From Ereboglobus sp. (GTDB lineage Bacteria; Verrucomicrobiota; Verrucomicrobiia; Opitutales; Opitutaceae), in NCBI GenBank assembly GCA_029974595.1, contig JARKRC010000027.1, positions 336,506 to 400,505 of the forward strand: DNA of 64,000 nt, given 5' to 3'. Shown piece by piece: positions 1 through 8,432 of this stretch; position 1 is the stretch's first letter, and each line of letters begins with the position of its first letter. A model generated the notes under the pieces. It worked only from the letters and a program-made list of their open reading frames with translations, did not search any database and was not told where the DNA came from. The position numbers and the translations under genes were made by a program.

Positions 1-974
1 ATCTCGACGCCATCGTCGCGCACGCCGCGCAACTCCAGAAAGCCACCGGCATAAAACTCCTCTGGGGCACCGCCAACCTCTTTGGCAATCCGCGCTACAT
101 GTGCGGCGCGGCCACGAACCCCGATGCGCACGTTTTCGCCTATGCCGCCGCGCAGGTGAAAAAGGCTATGGATACGACTCTCGCCCTTGGCGGAGAAAAC
201 TATGTCTTCTGGGGCGGACGCGAAGGCTACGAAACCCTCCTCAACACCAACCTCAAACGCGAACAGGACCACCTCGCCGCCTTCATGCACATGGCGGTCG
301 ATTATGCGAAGGAAATTGGCTTCAAGGGGCAGTTCCTCATCGAACCCAAGCCGAAGGAACCCACCAAGCACCAATACGATTTCGACGTCGCCAGCGGCAT
401 CGCCTTCCTGCGCACCTACAAACTCGACAAACATTTCAAATTTAACATCGAGACCAACCACGCCACGCTCGCCGGGCATACCTTCGAGCATGAAATCGAG
501 GTTGCCGCCTCAGCCGGAATGCTCGGCTCCATTGACGCGAACACCGGCGACACGCTTCTCGGCTGGGACACCGACCAGTTCTCGACCGATGTCCACGGTC
601 TCACACTCGCCATGATCTCGATTCTGCGCGCCGGCGGCCTTGGCCGCGGGGGGCTCAATTTCGATGCGAAGCTCCGCCGTCCCTCGATCGACCTTGAAGA
701 CCTTTTCCTCGCCCACATCGGCGGCATGGACGCGTATGCGCTCGCTTTCAAAATCGCCCGGAAAATTCTGGCGGATGGAAAACTCTCCCAATTCGTCGCC
801 GATCGCTACGCCAGCTACGATACCGGCTACGGGAAGGAAATCGAGAAACGAAAAATCGGCTTCGCAGAACTCGAAAAACTCGTTTTCACCCAGCTTGGCG
901 AACCGAAGCCCCGCTCCGGCAAGCAAGAGCTGCTGGAAAATCTGATCGCCCAATATGTCTCCAACGGCGTGTAA
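1..974 (+). CDS. xylA: xylose isomerase, 5'-truncated by window edge
   Basis: Interconverts D-xylose and D-xylulose in the cytoplasm. The frame is open from base 3, before the first in-window ATG at 99, and the residues ahead of that ATG (WGTANLF, NPRYM) are family-typical, so the true start lies left of the window. About 323 residues are visible, the C-terminal three quarters of the usual ~440. Family motifs follow in order: [48 protein letters not shown] and GGLNFDAK, carrying the metal-binding Glu, His and Asp residues. The gene ends in TAA 15 bp before xylB, so the two are probably one operon. The promoter is outside the window. Confidence 0.96.
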   Translation, partial: LDAIVAHAAQLQKATGIKLLWGTANLFGNPRYMCGAATNPDAHVFAYAAAQVKKAMDTTLALGGENYVFWGGREGYETLLNTNLKREQDHLAAFMHMAVDYAKEIGFKGQFLIEPKPKEPTKHQYDFDVASGIAFLRTYKLDKHFKFNIETNHATLAGHTFEHEIEVAASAGMLGSIDANTGDTLLGWDTDQFSTDVHGLTLAMISILRAGGLGRGGLNFDAKLRRPSIDLEDLFLAHIGGMDAYALAFKIARKILADGKLSQFVADRYASYDTGYGKEIEKRKIGFAELEKLVFTQLGEPKPRSGKQELLENLIAQYVSNGV

Positions 975-988
975 ATGGCATCTTTATC

Positions 989-2485
989 ATGTCCCTCTAC
1001 ATTGGTTTTGATTCCGGCACCCAGAGCACGAAGGCGGTCGTCCTTGATATTGAAACCGGCAAAATAATCACCGAGGCCCGCGCTCCACATGCGCTCATAT
1101 CCGGTCTTCCAACCGGTCACATGGAGCAAAATCCGGCTGACTGGATTCAGACGTTGGAAACGACGCTTGCCGCCGTCCTGTCGAAAATCGGCCCGGGCAA
1201 TCGTGTGCATGTTCGCGGTATGGGGGTGTCCGGCCAGCAACATGGATTCGTGCCGCTCGATGCCGAGGGCATGATCATCCGCCCTGCAAAGCTCTGGTGC
1301 GACACCAGCACAATCGCGGAGTGCGCATTGCTTACAAAAAAGCTCGGCGGCGCCAAGGCTGTGATACGCAAAATCGGGCTTCCGTTTTTGCCCGGTTACA
1401 CCGCGCCAAAAATTCTCTGGCTGAAGCGCCACGAGCCGCAAAATTACAAGCGGCTCCGTCACGTCCTCCTTCCTCACGATTATCTCAACTTTCATCTTAC
1501 GGGAAATTACTTCATGGAGCCCGGCGATGCATCCGGCACCGCGCTCATGGATATTCGCCGCCGCAAGTGGTCGCGCGACGTGCTCGACGCCATCGACAGA
1601 AATCTTGTCGATTATCTGCCTCCGCTTTCTGACTCGCGCAAGGCCGCCGGTATTTTGCGCCCGGAGCTGGCCCGTCGATTTGGTTTGCCTGACAACGTCA
1701 TAATCAGTGCTGGCGGCGGCGACAATATGATGGGTGCGATCGGCACCGGCAATGTCGTCCCCGGCATCGTGACAGCGAGCTTCGGGACGAGCGGCACCAT
1801 TTACGCATATTCCGCAAAACCCGTCGCCGATGCGCAGGGCGAGGTTGCGGCCTTTTGCTCATCCACCGGCGGCTGGCTTCCGCTCATCTGCACGATGAAT
1901 GTGACCACGGTCACCGAGCACATCCGCGCCCTGTTCAATCAGGATCACCGCGCTCTTGACCGTGCGGTCGAATCATCTCCGCCGGGCGCGAATGGGTTGG
2001 TTCTGCTCCCTTATCTTGCGGGCGAGCGCACGCCAAATCTGCCGCACGCCACGGGTGTGCTTTACGGTTTGAACGCGACGACCATCAACGCTTCCCATCT
2101 CGCGCGCGCATCGATGGAAGGTGTCACGCTTGGAATGAACTACGGATTGCAACGCCTTGCCAAACTCGGCGTGCGGCCCCGTGAAATCCGTGTTACCGGC
2201 GGCGGCGCCCGCTCATCCGTATGGCGTCAAATCATGGCTGATATTTTTGGCGTTCCGGTTGTCGCGATGAAGGAGGACGAAGGCGCGGCGCTTGGAAGCG
2301 CAATCCAGGCCGCCTGGTGTGTTGCCAAAAGGGAAGGCCGGAAAACGACGCTCGCCGAACTTGCATGCAAGAGCGTCGCCGTTGAGGAGGCGAGCCGCGT
2401 CCAGCCCAATCCGGAAAATGCGGCTATCTATCGCGAACTCCAACGCCGTCAGGATGCAATCAGCGCAAGCCTTTGGCCTCGTTGA
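989..2485 (+). CDS. xylB: xylulokinase
   Basis: Phosphorylates D-xylulose to xylulose 5-phosphate, the step after XylA and the entry to the pentose phosphate pathway. 498 residues, the normal length for FGGY-family sugar kinases. The N-terminal phosphate-binding region reads YIGFDSGTQSTKAVVLD and the C-terminal half has the adenosine-binding motif VTGGGARSSVWRQIMAD followed by GAALGSA. The MEQNP and GVSGQQHG motifs favour xylulokinase over glycerol kinase. It starts 15 bp after xylA. No clear Shine-Dalgarno precedes the ATG. Confidence 0.95.
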   Translation: MSLYIGFDSGTQSTKAVVLDIETGKIITEARAPHALISGLPTGHMEQNPADWIQTLETTLAAVLSKIGPGNRVHVRGMGVSGQQHGFVPLDAEGMIIRPAKLWCDTSTIAECALLTKKLGGAKAVIRKIGLPFLPGYTAPKILWLKRHEPQNYKRLRHVLLPHDYLNFHLTGNYFMEPGDASGTALMDIRRRKWSRDVLDAIDRNLVDYLPPLSDSRKAAGILRPELARRFGLPDNVIISAGGGDNMMGAIGTGNVVPGIVTASFGTSGTIYAYSAKPVADAQGEVAAFCSSTGGWLPLICTMNVTTVTEHIRALFNQDHRALDRAVESSPPGANGLVLLPYLAGERTPNLPHATGVLYGLNATTINASHLARASMEGVTLGMNYGLQRLAKLGVRPREIRVTGGGARSSVWRQIMADIFGVPVVAMKEDEGAALGSAIQAAWCVAKREGRKTTLAELACKSVAVEEASRVQPNPENAAIYRELQRRQDAISASLWPR

Positions 2486-2621
2486 ATGGAGCGGCTCGCG
2501 GTATCGCCCATCAATACTAGCATTCGCTCATTTTATAAAAATATTCACTCGTCACAAAGATCACGTTTTTGGTTGAGCCTTTTTCGCCAATTTTCCGATT
2601 CTGAAACTCCTCTTCACCGCC

Positions 2622-4094
2622 ATGTTTTCAAAGAAGTTATCCTCCCTCACTGCGTTCTTGGTTTTCAGTTTGGTTTCGAGCGCCGCTGATATTGAGCCCA
2701 TCGCTCCGATCAACGCGCCATTCCCAATGCCCCAGCTTCAACGTCCAGCCGTGCCAACTCGCGAATTTAATATACGCGATTACGGCGCGATTGAGGCTGC
2801 CGAGGCGGGTGTTCCTGATGCGATTACGTCTTCGACGAATTTGGCTGCCGCCACTGCCAATGCAAAAAACTCTGCTGCCATCAAAGCCGCCATCACTGCG
2901 TGTTCAAGTGCCGGTGGCGGGCGTATCATCATCCCTGCGGGACGCTGGCACACGGGACCAATTCATCTGCATGGCAACATGGCGCTGCACCTTTCCGCCG
3001 GGGCTGAGGTCGTCTTCAGCGACCGCATTGAAGATTACCTGCCTGTCGTTCCCGTCCGTGTTGGTGGCATCGAGCTGCTCAACTATTCGCCGCTCGTTTA
3101 TGCTAAGGATTGCGAAAACATCGCCATCACCGGCCCCGGCAAACTCAACGGCAACGCACGGGCTTGGTGGGGCTGGAAAAAGAAGGAAACAAGGGAAATC
3201 TTCCAGCTTCAGGCTCGCGGCATACCGCCTGAAAAGCGCATCTACGGCACGCACGAAGCGGCGATCCGTCCGAGCTTTGTCACCTTCTACAATTGCAAAA
3301 ATATCCTGATGGAGGGCTTCACTATCGGCAGCGGCCCCAACTGGACGATTCATCCCGTTTATTGTGAAAATATAATTATCCGTCGCGTCCATGTGCTTAC
3401 CGACGGTCCAAACAACGATGGCATAGACCCGGATTCCTGCCGCAATCTGCTTATTGAACATTGTGTCTTCGATACGGGCGACGACTGTGTGGTGCTAAAA
3501 TCCGGATACAATGAAGATGGCTGGCGCGTGAATCGTCCCTGTGAAAATGTGGTCATGCGTCACTGTTCCAGCAAGCGCGGCCACGGCGGCCTCGTGATCG
3601 GCAGTGAAATGTCAGGCGGTGTTCGCAATGTTTACATGCATGATTGCTACTTTGAGGGCACTGATCGCGCTGTCCGCATTAAATCGCGCATCGACCGCGG
3701 AGGTGTCGTCGAGAACATCTGGACTGAAAATCTCCGTGTGAGAAATATGAAATACGAAGTTGTCATTCTCAACATGGACTACAGTGCCGACCGCAATACC
3801 ACGCTCAAGCCGGTGCCTCCTGTTTTCCGCAATATTCGTTTGAAAAATATCACCGCCGATGGCGCGCCTGTCGCCATTCGCATCACTGGCTTGGAATCGC
3901 AGTCCGACGCCATTCGCGACATCACATTTGAAAACATGGAAATCAAGTCCACTCAGGGTGTGATTGCCAGATATACAAAAAATCTTTCTTTTAAAAATGT
4001 GAAACTTGCCGTCACCAAAGGTCAGCCTTACCAATTGGTTGATTCGCAGGGTGCAACGATTGATGGCAGGCAGTTTGGCCGCAAAACGAAATGA
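2622..4094 (+). CDS. secreted glycoside hydrolase family 28 (polygalacturonase-like)
   Basis: Predicted secreted hydrolase of pectic polymers (polygalacturonan or rhamnogalacturonan). 490 residues. A signal peptide covers about residues 1-23 (hydrophobic LTAFLVFSLVSSA). A right-handed beta-helix follows from about residue 50. The GH28 catalytic motifs are all present: NNDGIDPDSC, DTGDDCVVLKSG, GHGGLVIGSEMSGG and a RIKSR motif. It is convergent with a second GH28 domain, fused to GH105, on the opposite strand, and lies 136 bp after xylB. Family assignment is strong; exo- versus endo-action and exact substrate cannot be read from sequence alone. Confidence 0.92.
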   Translation: MFSKKLSSLTAFLVFSLVSSAADIEPIAPINAPFPMPQLQRPAVPTREFNIRDYGAIEAAEAGVPDAITSSTNLAAATANAKNSAAIKAAITACSSAGGGRIIIPAGRWHTGPIHLHGNMALHLSAGAEVVFSDRIEDYLPVVPVRVGGIELLNYSPLVYAKDCENIAITGPGKLNGNARAWWGWKKKETREIFQLQARGIPPEKRIYGTHEAAIRPSFVTFYNCKNILMEGFTIGSGPNWTIHPVYCENIIIRRVHVLTDGPNNDGIDPDSCRNLLIEHCVFDTGDDCVVLKSGYNEDGWRVNRPCENVVMRHCSSKRGHGGLVIGSEMSGGVRNVYMHDCYFEGTDRAVRIKSRIDRGGVVENIWTENLRVRNMKYEVVILNMDYSADRNTTLKPVPPVFRNIRLKNITADGAPVAIRITGLESQSDAIRDITFENMEIKSTQGVIARYTKNLSFKNVKLAVTKGQPYQLVDSQGATIDGRQFGRKTK

Positions 4095-4270
4095 TTGGTA
4101 GTTGAGTTGGAACAACGCGTCCGATGTTCCTCCTGCCTTCGCTGTTTCTTTTGTCTTTTCTCGATACTCCTCTTTGCCGGCTTAAAACGCCGAAGAACCT
4201 GCGAAGCCCCTCGGGACAGGGCCCGTCAATACTCGCAAAGCATCCTTTCGCTCGCGAAACGTTGCCGCTC

Positions 4271-6952
4271 CTACTTGCCAACGTCGCTGGTGCGCTCGAT
4301 TTTCACGTTTTCCTGTCTCAGGTTTTGGACGTGTTCGATGAGATTGTCCTTTTTGACACCGCCGAATTGGCAGTTGCGCACGGTGATGTCACTGATAGGC
4401 GCTTTTTCGAGACCCCGCAGGGTGATGGCGCGGGCACTGGATTTGCTGGTCAGGTTTTCGATGACGACGTTGCGGAGAACGGGGATGTGGTCGCCGCGCG
4501 CGCCTTCCTCATAGTTGAAATCAGCATGGATGACGGCGTCGGCAACGCGGCCAACACGAATGTTGCGGGCATGGATGTTCTCAATCACGCCTCCGCGAAC
4601 GGCGTTGGTCTTGAATCGTAGGGCACGGTCAAGGCGAGGGCTGTCCATCTCGCAGTTTTCGATAAACACGTTGCGACAGCCGCCGGAGATTTCGCTGCCG
4701 ATAGTCACGCCGCCGTGGCCATCCTTGAAGGTGCAGTTGCGGATGATGATGTTTTCGGAGGGAACATTCACGCGGCGTCCGTCGTTGTTGCGTCCGGACT
4801 TGATCGCGATGCAGTCGTCGCCGGTGTCGAAGCTGGTATTTTCAATGAGGACGTCGGTGCAGGACTCGGGGTCGCAGCCGTCATTGTTTGCGCCGTGGGA
4901 GACGATGGTGACGCCGCGAATGGTGACATTACGGCAGAGCACGGGGTTGATCTCCCAGAAGGGAGAGCGGAGGATGGTGACGCCTTCGATGAGAATGTTC
5001 TGGCAGCGATAAGGTTGGATAAAGGGGGGGCGGATGTATTCGTGAAGGCCGTAGATGCGCTGGCGTGGGTCTTGCTGCTCGATGGGCATTTGGGCTTCGC
5101 GCATGAGGCGGTTGCGGCTGGCGCGGGCCAATGGTTCCTTGGGTTTGGTTTTGCGGTCAAGGAGGACCCAGCCCCACCAGTTGTCGTAATCGGCGGCGCC
5201 GTCGAGGATGCCTTTGCCGGTGATGGCGATGTTTTGCTGTTCGTAGGCGTAGATGAGAGGGGAGAAATTCATGAGTTCGACGCCTTCCCAACGGGTGAAA
5301 ACGTTGGGCTGATAGAGGCGCGGGTCGGGGATGAACTGGAGGGTGGCGCCTTCTTCGAGGTGGAGGTTGGTGTTGCTTTTCAGATGGATGGGGCCGGTGA
5401 GCCAAGTGCCGGCGGGGATGAGGACGGTGCCGCCGCCGCCGGCTGCGCAGGCATCGATGGCGGCGCGGATCGCGGCGGATGCGTCGGATTTGCCATCGGC
5501 GGACGCGCCGTAATTGGTTATTGGATACACGCGGTCGGGGAAGGCCGGCGGCTTGATGCGGGCAAGTATGGCGGGGTAAACCGACAGCCACGGGTCGTCG
5601 GAACTTTTGGTTTTCGATTTCGGATTTTGGATGGATGAGGACTTGTCGATGGTTTTGGCGCCGTAGCGGAAGTCGGGAGGCGGGGGGATGGAGGTAGCGG
5701 GAGTGTCGATTTTGAGGAGGCGGTCCATCTCGATGCCGGCAAAGACGAAGGGGCCGGTGCCTTTGTTGTCGTTGTTTACGATGGGTTCGCTGATGTAGTA
5801 GGCGAAGGAGCCGTCGCGTTTGTTGCCGGGGCCGAGGCCGGCGACTTTGCAGCATTGGGTGAGGACGAGGGAGCCGTCGGGATTTTCGCGGATGAAGTGT
5901 TTAAGAATGCCATTCCAAGCTTTTTCGGCGGCGGCGTGGAAGGCGGCGCGGTCGGAGAGCCAGTTGTTGTTGATGGCCTTGGCGAGTGTGTAGGTGAACA
6001 TGCACGAGGCGGTGGCTTCGAGATAGTTACCTTCGCGGGTACCTTGATCGGTGACTTGCCACCAGAGGCCGGTGGTGGGGTCTTGGTGTTTCACGATGCC
6101 GTCAGCGAGTTTTTGAAGGATGGCGGTGATTTTCGGCCGGGCGGGGTGGTCGGCGGGGAAGTTGTCGAGGACATCAACCAGAGCCATGCCGTACCAGCCG
6201 ATGGCGCGGCTCCAGAAATTGGGCGAGAGGCCGGTGGTTTTGTCAGCCCAGGGTTGTGCGTGGGATGAGTCCCAGCCGTGGTAGTAGAGGCCGGTTTTCG
6301 CGTCGTAGGCGTGTTTGTCGATGAGGAGGATTTGGTAGGCGATATCGTCGAAGGCGGCGCGTTTTTCGGAAGCGGGGGCAAAGTTGGCAGCGTAATCGGT
6401 GTAAAAGGGCGCGCCCATAAAAAGGCCGTCGAGCCACATTTGGTGCGGGTAGATTTTTTTGTGCCAGAAACCGCCTTCGCTAGTACGCGGATGGACGGTG
6501 AATTGGTGGCGGAGGATTTTTATGGCGGCGAGGTAGCGCGCGTCCTTGGTGGTTTTGTAGAGGGTTTCGATGGCGCGTCCGGGGGCAATGAAGTCGATAT
6601 TGTAGTCTTCGAGCTTATATTTGGCGATGGTAACGCTGCCGTCGGCGTTGGCGGTAATGAAGGAGTCGGCGGTGCGACGCACAAAGTCGAGGTAGCGGGG
6701 CTGACCGAGACGGGTGTCGAGGTTGAGGAGGGAATTGAGAAAAAGGAAATTGGCGTAATCCCAACTCGCACCAGATTCGGCGTTGAAGCGTTTTGCGGGT
6801 GCGAGCGCGGCCACGCGGCTGTCTGCGAAGCGGACGGACCAAGCGAGGGGAGTTTGCGCAAGAGCGGCGAGGCAGAGCGCAAAAGACAGGGGATAGAGAA
6901 CGAAAGACAAAGAGTGGAGGAGCGATGGTGGCGGGCGGTGGGTGGGCTTCAT
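4271..6952 (-). CDS. GH105-GH28 fusion: unsaturated (rhamno)galacturonyl hydrolase plus polygalacturonase-like
   Basis: Two pectin-degrading enzymes in one secreted chain of about 893 residues. I start at 6952 (MKPTHRPPP...), where a signal peptide begins; the frame stays open upstream to 7030 but those residues look non-coding. Residues ~45-430 are a GH105 (alpha/alpha)6 domain with MWLDGLFMG (catalytic Asp), RAIGWYGMALVDVLD and TGLWWQVTDQ. Residues ~475-890 are a GH28 beta-helix with NNDGCDPESC, DTGDDCIAIKSG, GHGGVTIGSEISGG and RFKTN. The linker near residues 438-451 (SIQNPKSKTKSS) is encoded by a short A-rich repeat also found between genes. GH105 normally takes unsaturated products of polysaccharide lyases, so GH28 plus GH105 could process oligosaccharide ends together. 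A palindromic operator candidate lies 120 bp upstream at 7072. Confidence 0.93.
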   Translation of the reverse strand: MKPTHRPPPSLLHSLSFVLYPLSFALCLAALAQTPLAWSVRFADSRVAALAPAKRFNAESGASWDYANFLFLNSLLNLDTRLGQPRYLDFVRRTADSFITANADGSVTIAKYKLEDYNIDFIAPGRAIETLYKTTKDARYLAAIKILRHQFTVHPRTSEGGFWHKKIYPHQMWLDGLFMGAPFYTDYAANFAPASEKRAAFDDIAYQILLIDKHAYDAKTGLYYHGWDSSHAQPWADKTTGLSPNFWSRAIGWYGMALVDVLDNFPADHPARPKITAILQKLADGIVKHQDPTTGLWWQVTDQGTREGNYLEATASCMFTYTLAKAINNNWLSDRAAFHAAAEKAWNGILKHFIRENPDGSLVLTQCCKVAGLGPGNKRDGSFAYYISEPIVNNDNKGTGPFVFAGIEMDRLLKIDTPATSIPPPPDFRYGAKTIDKSSSIQNPKSKTKSSDDPWLSVYPAILARIKPPAFPDRVYPITNYGASADGKSDASAAIRAAIDACAAGGGGTVLIPAGTWLTGPIHLKSNTNLHLEEGATLQFIPDPRLYQPNVFTRWEGVELMNFSPLIYAYEQQNIAITGKGILDGAADYDNWWGWVLLDRKTKPKEPLARASRNRLMREAQMPIEQQDPRQRIYGLHEYIRPPFIQPYRCQNILIEGVTILRSPFWEINPVLCRNVTIRGVTIVSHGANNDGCDPESCTDVLIENTSFDTGDDCIAIKSGRNNDGRRVNVPSENIIIRNCTFKDGHGGVTIGSEISGGCRNVFIENCEMDSPRLDRALRFKTNAVRGGVIENIHARNIRVGRVADAVIHADFNYEEGARGDHIPVLRNVVIENLTSKSSARAITLRGLEKAPISDITVRNCQFGGVKKDNLIEHVQNLRQENVKIERTSDVGK

Positions 6953-7071
6953 GATCGGTGTGATGGCTGAGGTTAAAAAACGGAGTATTTGGGACGTCTT
7001 GGAATCATGCGGTTGCGTTGTGCGGGACAATGGTGCTTCGTATTCGGGACAGGGCGAAAGGTTTGATTGTT

Positions 7072-7082
7072 CGGACTGTCCG
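7072..7082. promoter_or_regulatory. palindromic operator candidate (perfect copy)
   Basis: CGGACTGTCCG, identical to the copy before the LacI-type gene, 120 bp upstream of the GH105-GH28 start. Confidence 0.55.
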
Positions 7083-7238
7083 CTTCGTTGCCTTTTGGGA
7101 GATGTCGGCCGGACCGCTGTATTTCGAGAACTTGGTGTTGTTCGGCGGTGGCAGTTCCGACTTGGCGGTCACGGGAACAGACGATAGAAGGCGGAGAAGT
7201 GGCGGACGGGGTTCATGGGGGCGTATGAAATCCAGCCG

Positions 7239-8354
7239 TCATGTGATTTTGAAAATGAAGCCGCTGGCAGTCATGTGTTTTCCGCCTTGGGCGGCGGTAA
7301 AGAGGTATTCGGGAGCGCCGTCTCGCATGAGGATTTGCGGACGCTCAAAGCGCCCGTAGCGGCTCAGATGCCGGGGCGCGGGCGGCTCATTGAGGTTGTA
7401 GGCCGCTGCGCTGCCGTAGGCGATGAGGGGGCGCCCGAAATGAATGCCGTCCTTGGATTCAAGCAGAAGGCCGGCAAAATGGTCGTAAATACCCATGTCG
7501 CGGCAGATAAGTTTTTTGACACCGTCCTCGCTCCAAACAAAAGCATCCTCGACCTGCTTGTTGTTTCCAAGCGGCGCAAAATTGAGGATCGGGTTTGCGT
7601 CGTGCTTCTTGAAGGGGCCTTCGGGCTTATCCGCGATGGCGAGTCCGTAGCGACGGTTGCCGCGGATGCGCGTGCCGGGGGGCGCCCCGAAGTATTCCTC
7701 GCGCTTGAGCGCCTTGTAGTAGAGCCAGTATTGGCCGTTGTCATGCCTGAGAACGGCGGGATTGGTATTGCATAGGTCGTCCCATGCGCTGGCGGGGCCA
7801 GGCTCGAGAAGCGGTTCGTCGCAGCGGGTCCAGGGTCCCGCGGGGTTTTTTGCGACGGCGTAGCCGATGCGCTTGCTGGCCAGCTGCCCGTCCGAGGTAC
7901 CCATGTAGTAAAGGTGGTATTTTCCGTCGAAAAAATGGATGCTCGGGTTGTGACAGGTGCTGGCATCGAAATGTCCGGCGCGAGGTGTGAGAATGGTGCT
8001 GGCGAACTCAAAAGGCCCCTCAGGCGAGGCGGCGGTGGCGTGCGCAATTTCACAGCGATTGATCCAGCCGCCCATCCCGTATTTGGCAGGCCAGCGCGAG
8101 TAATAAACATGCACGCGGCCCGAGCCGCTCGCATCGTAGATGGGGCTGTTGCACCATACGTAATAATTCTCAGTTTCGAGGATACGGTGGAGCGGGCGGA
8201 GCCGGCGGCTTAATCTGGAAATGTCGGCTGCCGGATATGGCAGTGAATATGCGGCAGAGGCGGCGGCAGCAACGGCGAGCCTGGACTTGCCGATGGCAAA
8301 CGCGCCCCCGGCCAGCGCCAGCTGGCCGAGAAACTGTCTGCGCGAGGATTTCAT
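7239..8354 (-). CDS. Tat-type exported beta-propeller glycoside hydrolase (GH43/GH117-like)
   Basis: 371 residues. The N-terminus has a twin-arginine-like signal (SSRRQFLGQLALAGGAFA), so export folded through Tat is likely. The body shows repeated five-bladed propeller strands: NPSIHFFDGKYHLYYMG, NPAVLRHDNGQYWLYYKA and EDAFVWSEDG, the pattern of GH43/GH117/GH130 clans, where acidic residues on successive blades form the active site. It starts 78 bp after the upstream glycosidase-like gene ends, on the same strand, so the two probably share a transcript. The exact family and bond cleaved cannot be told from sequence alone. Pectin side-chain arabinose or galactose is a reasonable guess from context only. 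Confidence 0.8.
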   Translation of the reverse strand: MKSSRRQFLGQLALAGGAFAIGKSRLAVAAAASAAYSLPYPAADISRLSRRLRPLHRILETENYYVWCNSPIYDASGSGRVHVYYSRWPAKYGMGGWINRCEIAHATAASPEGPFEFASTILTPRAGHFDASTCHNPSIHFFDGKYHLYYMGTSDGQLASKRIGYAVAKNPAGPWTRCDEPLLEPGPASAWDDLCNTNPAVLRHDNGQYWLYYKALKREEYFGAPPGTRIRGNRRYGLAIADKPEGPFKKHDANPILNFAPLGNNKQVEDAFVWSEDGVKKLICRDMGIYDHFAGLLLESKDGIHFGRPLIAYGSAAAYNLNEPPAPRHLSRYGRFERPQILMRDGAPEYLFTAAQGGKHMTASGFIFKIT

Positions 8355-8432
8355 GCGACTGGTTGTGGTTGGATAAAAATCAATATGGCAGAGCGGGCCG
8401 AAGATGGCGGCGTGTTCGCAGGGGCGTCGCGA

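Noticed and set aside
5024..5030. G7 run in the GH105-GH28 gene as a second phase-variation tract
   Set aside because: Seven bases are common by chance in this GC-rich genome and the gene is an enzyme, not a surface antigen.
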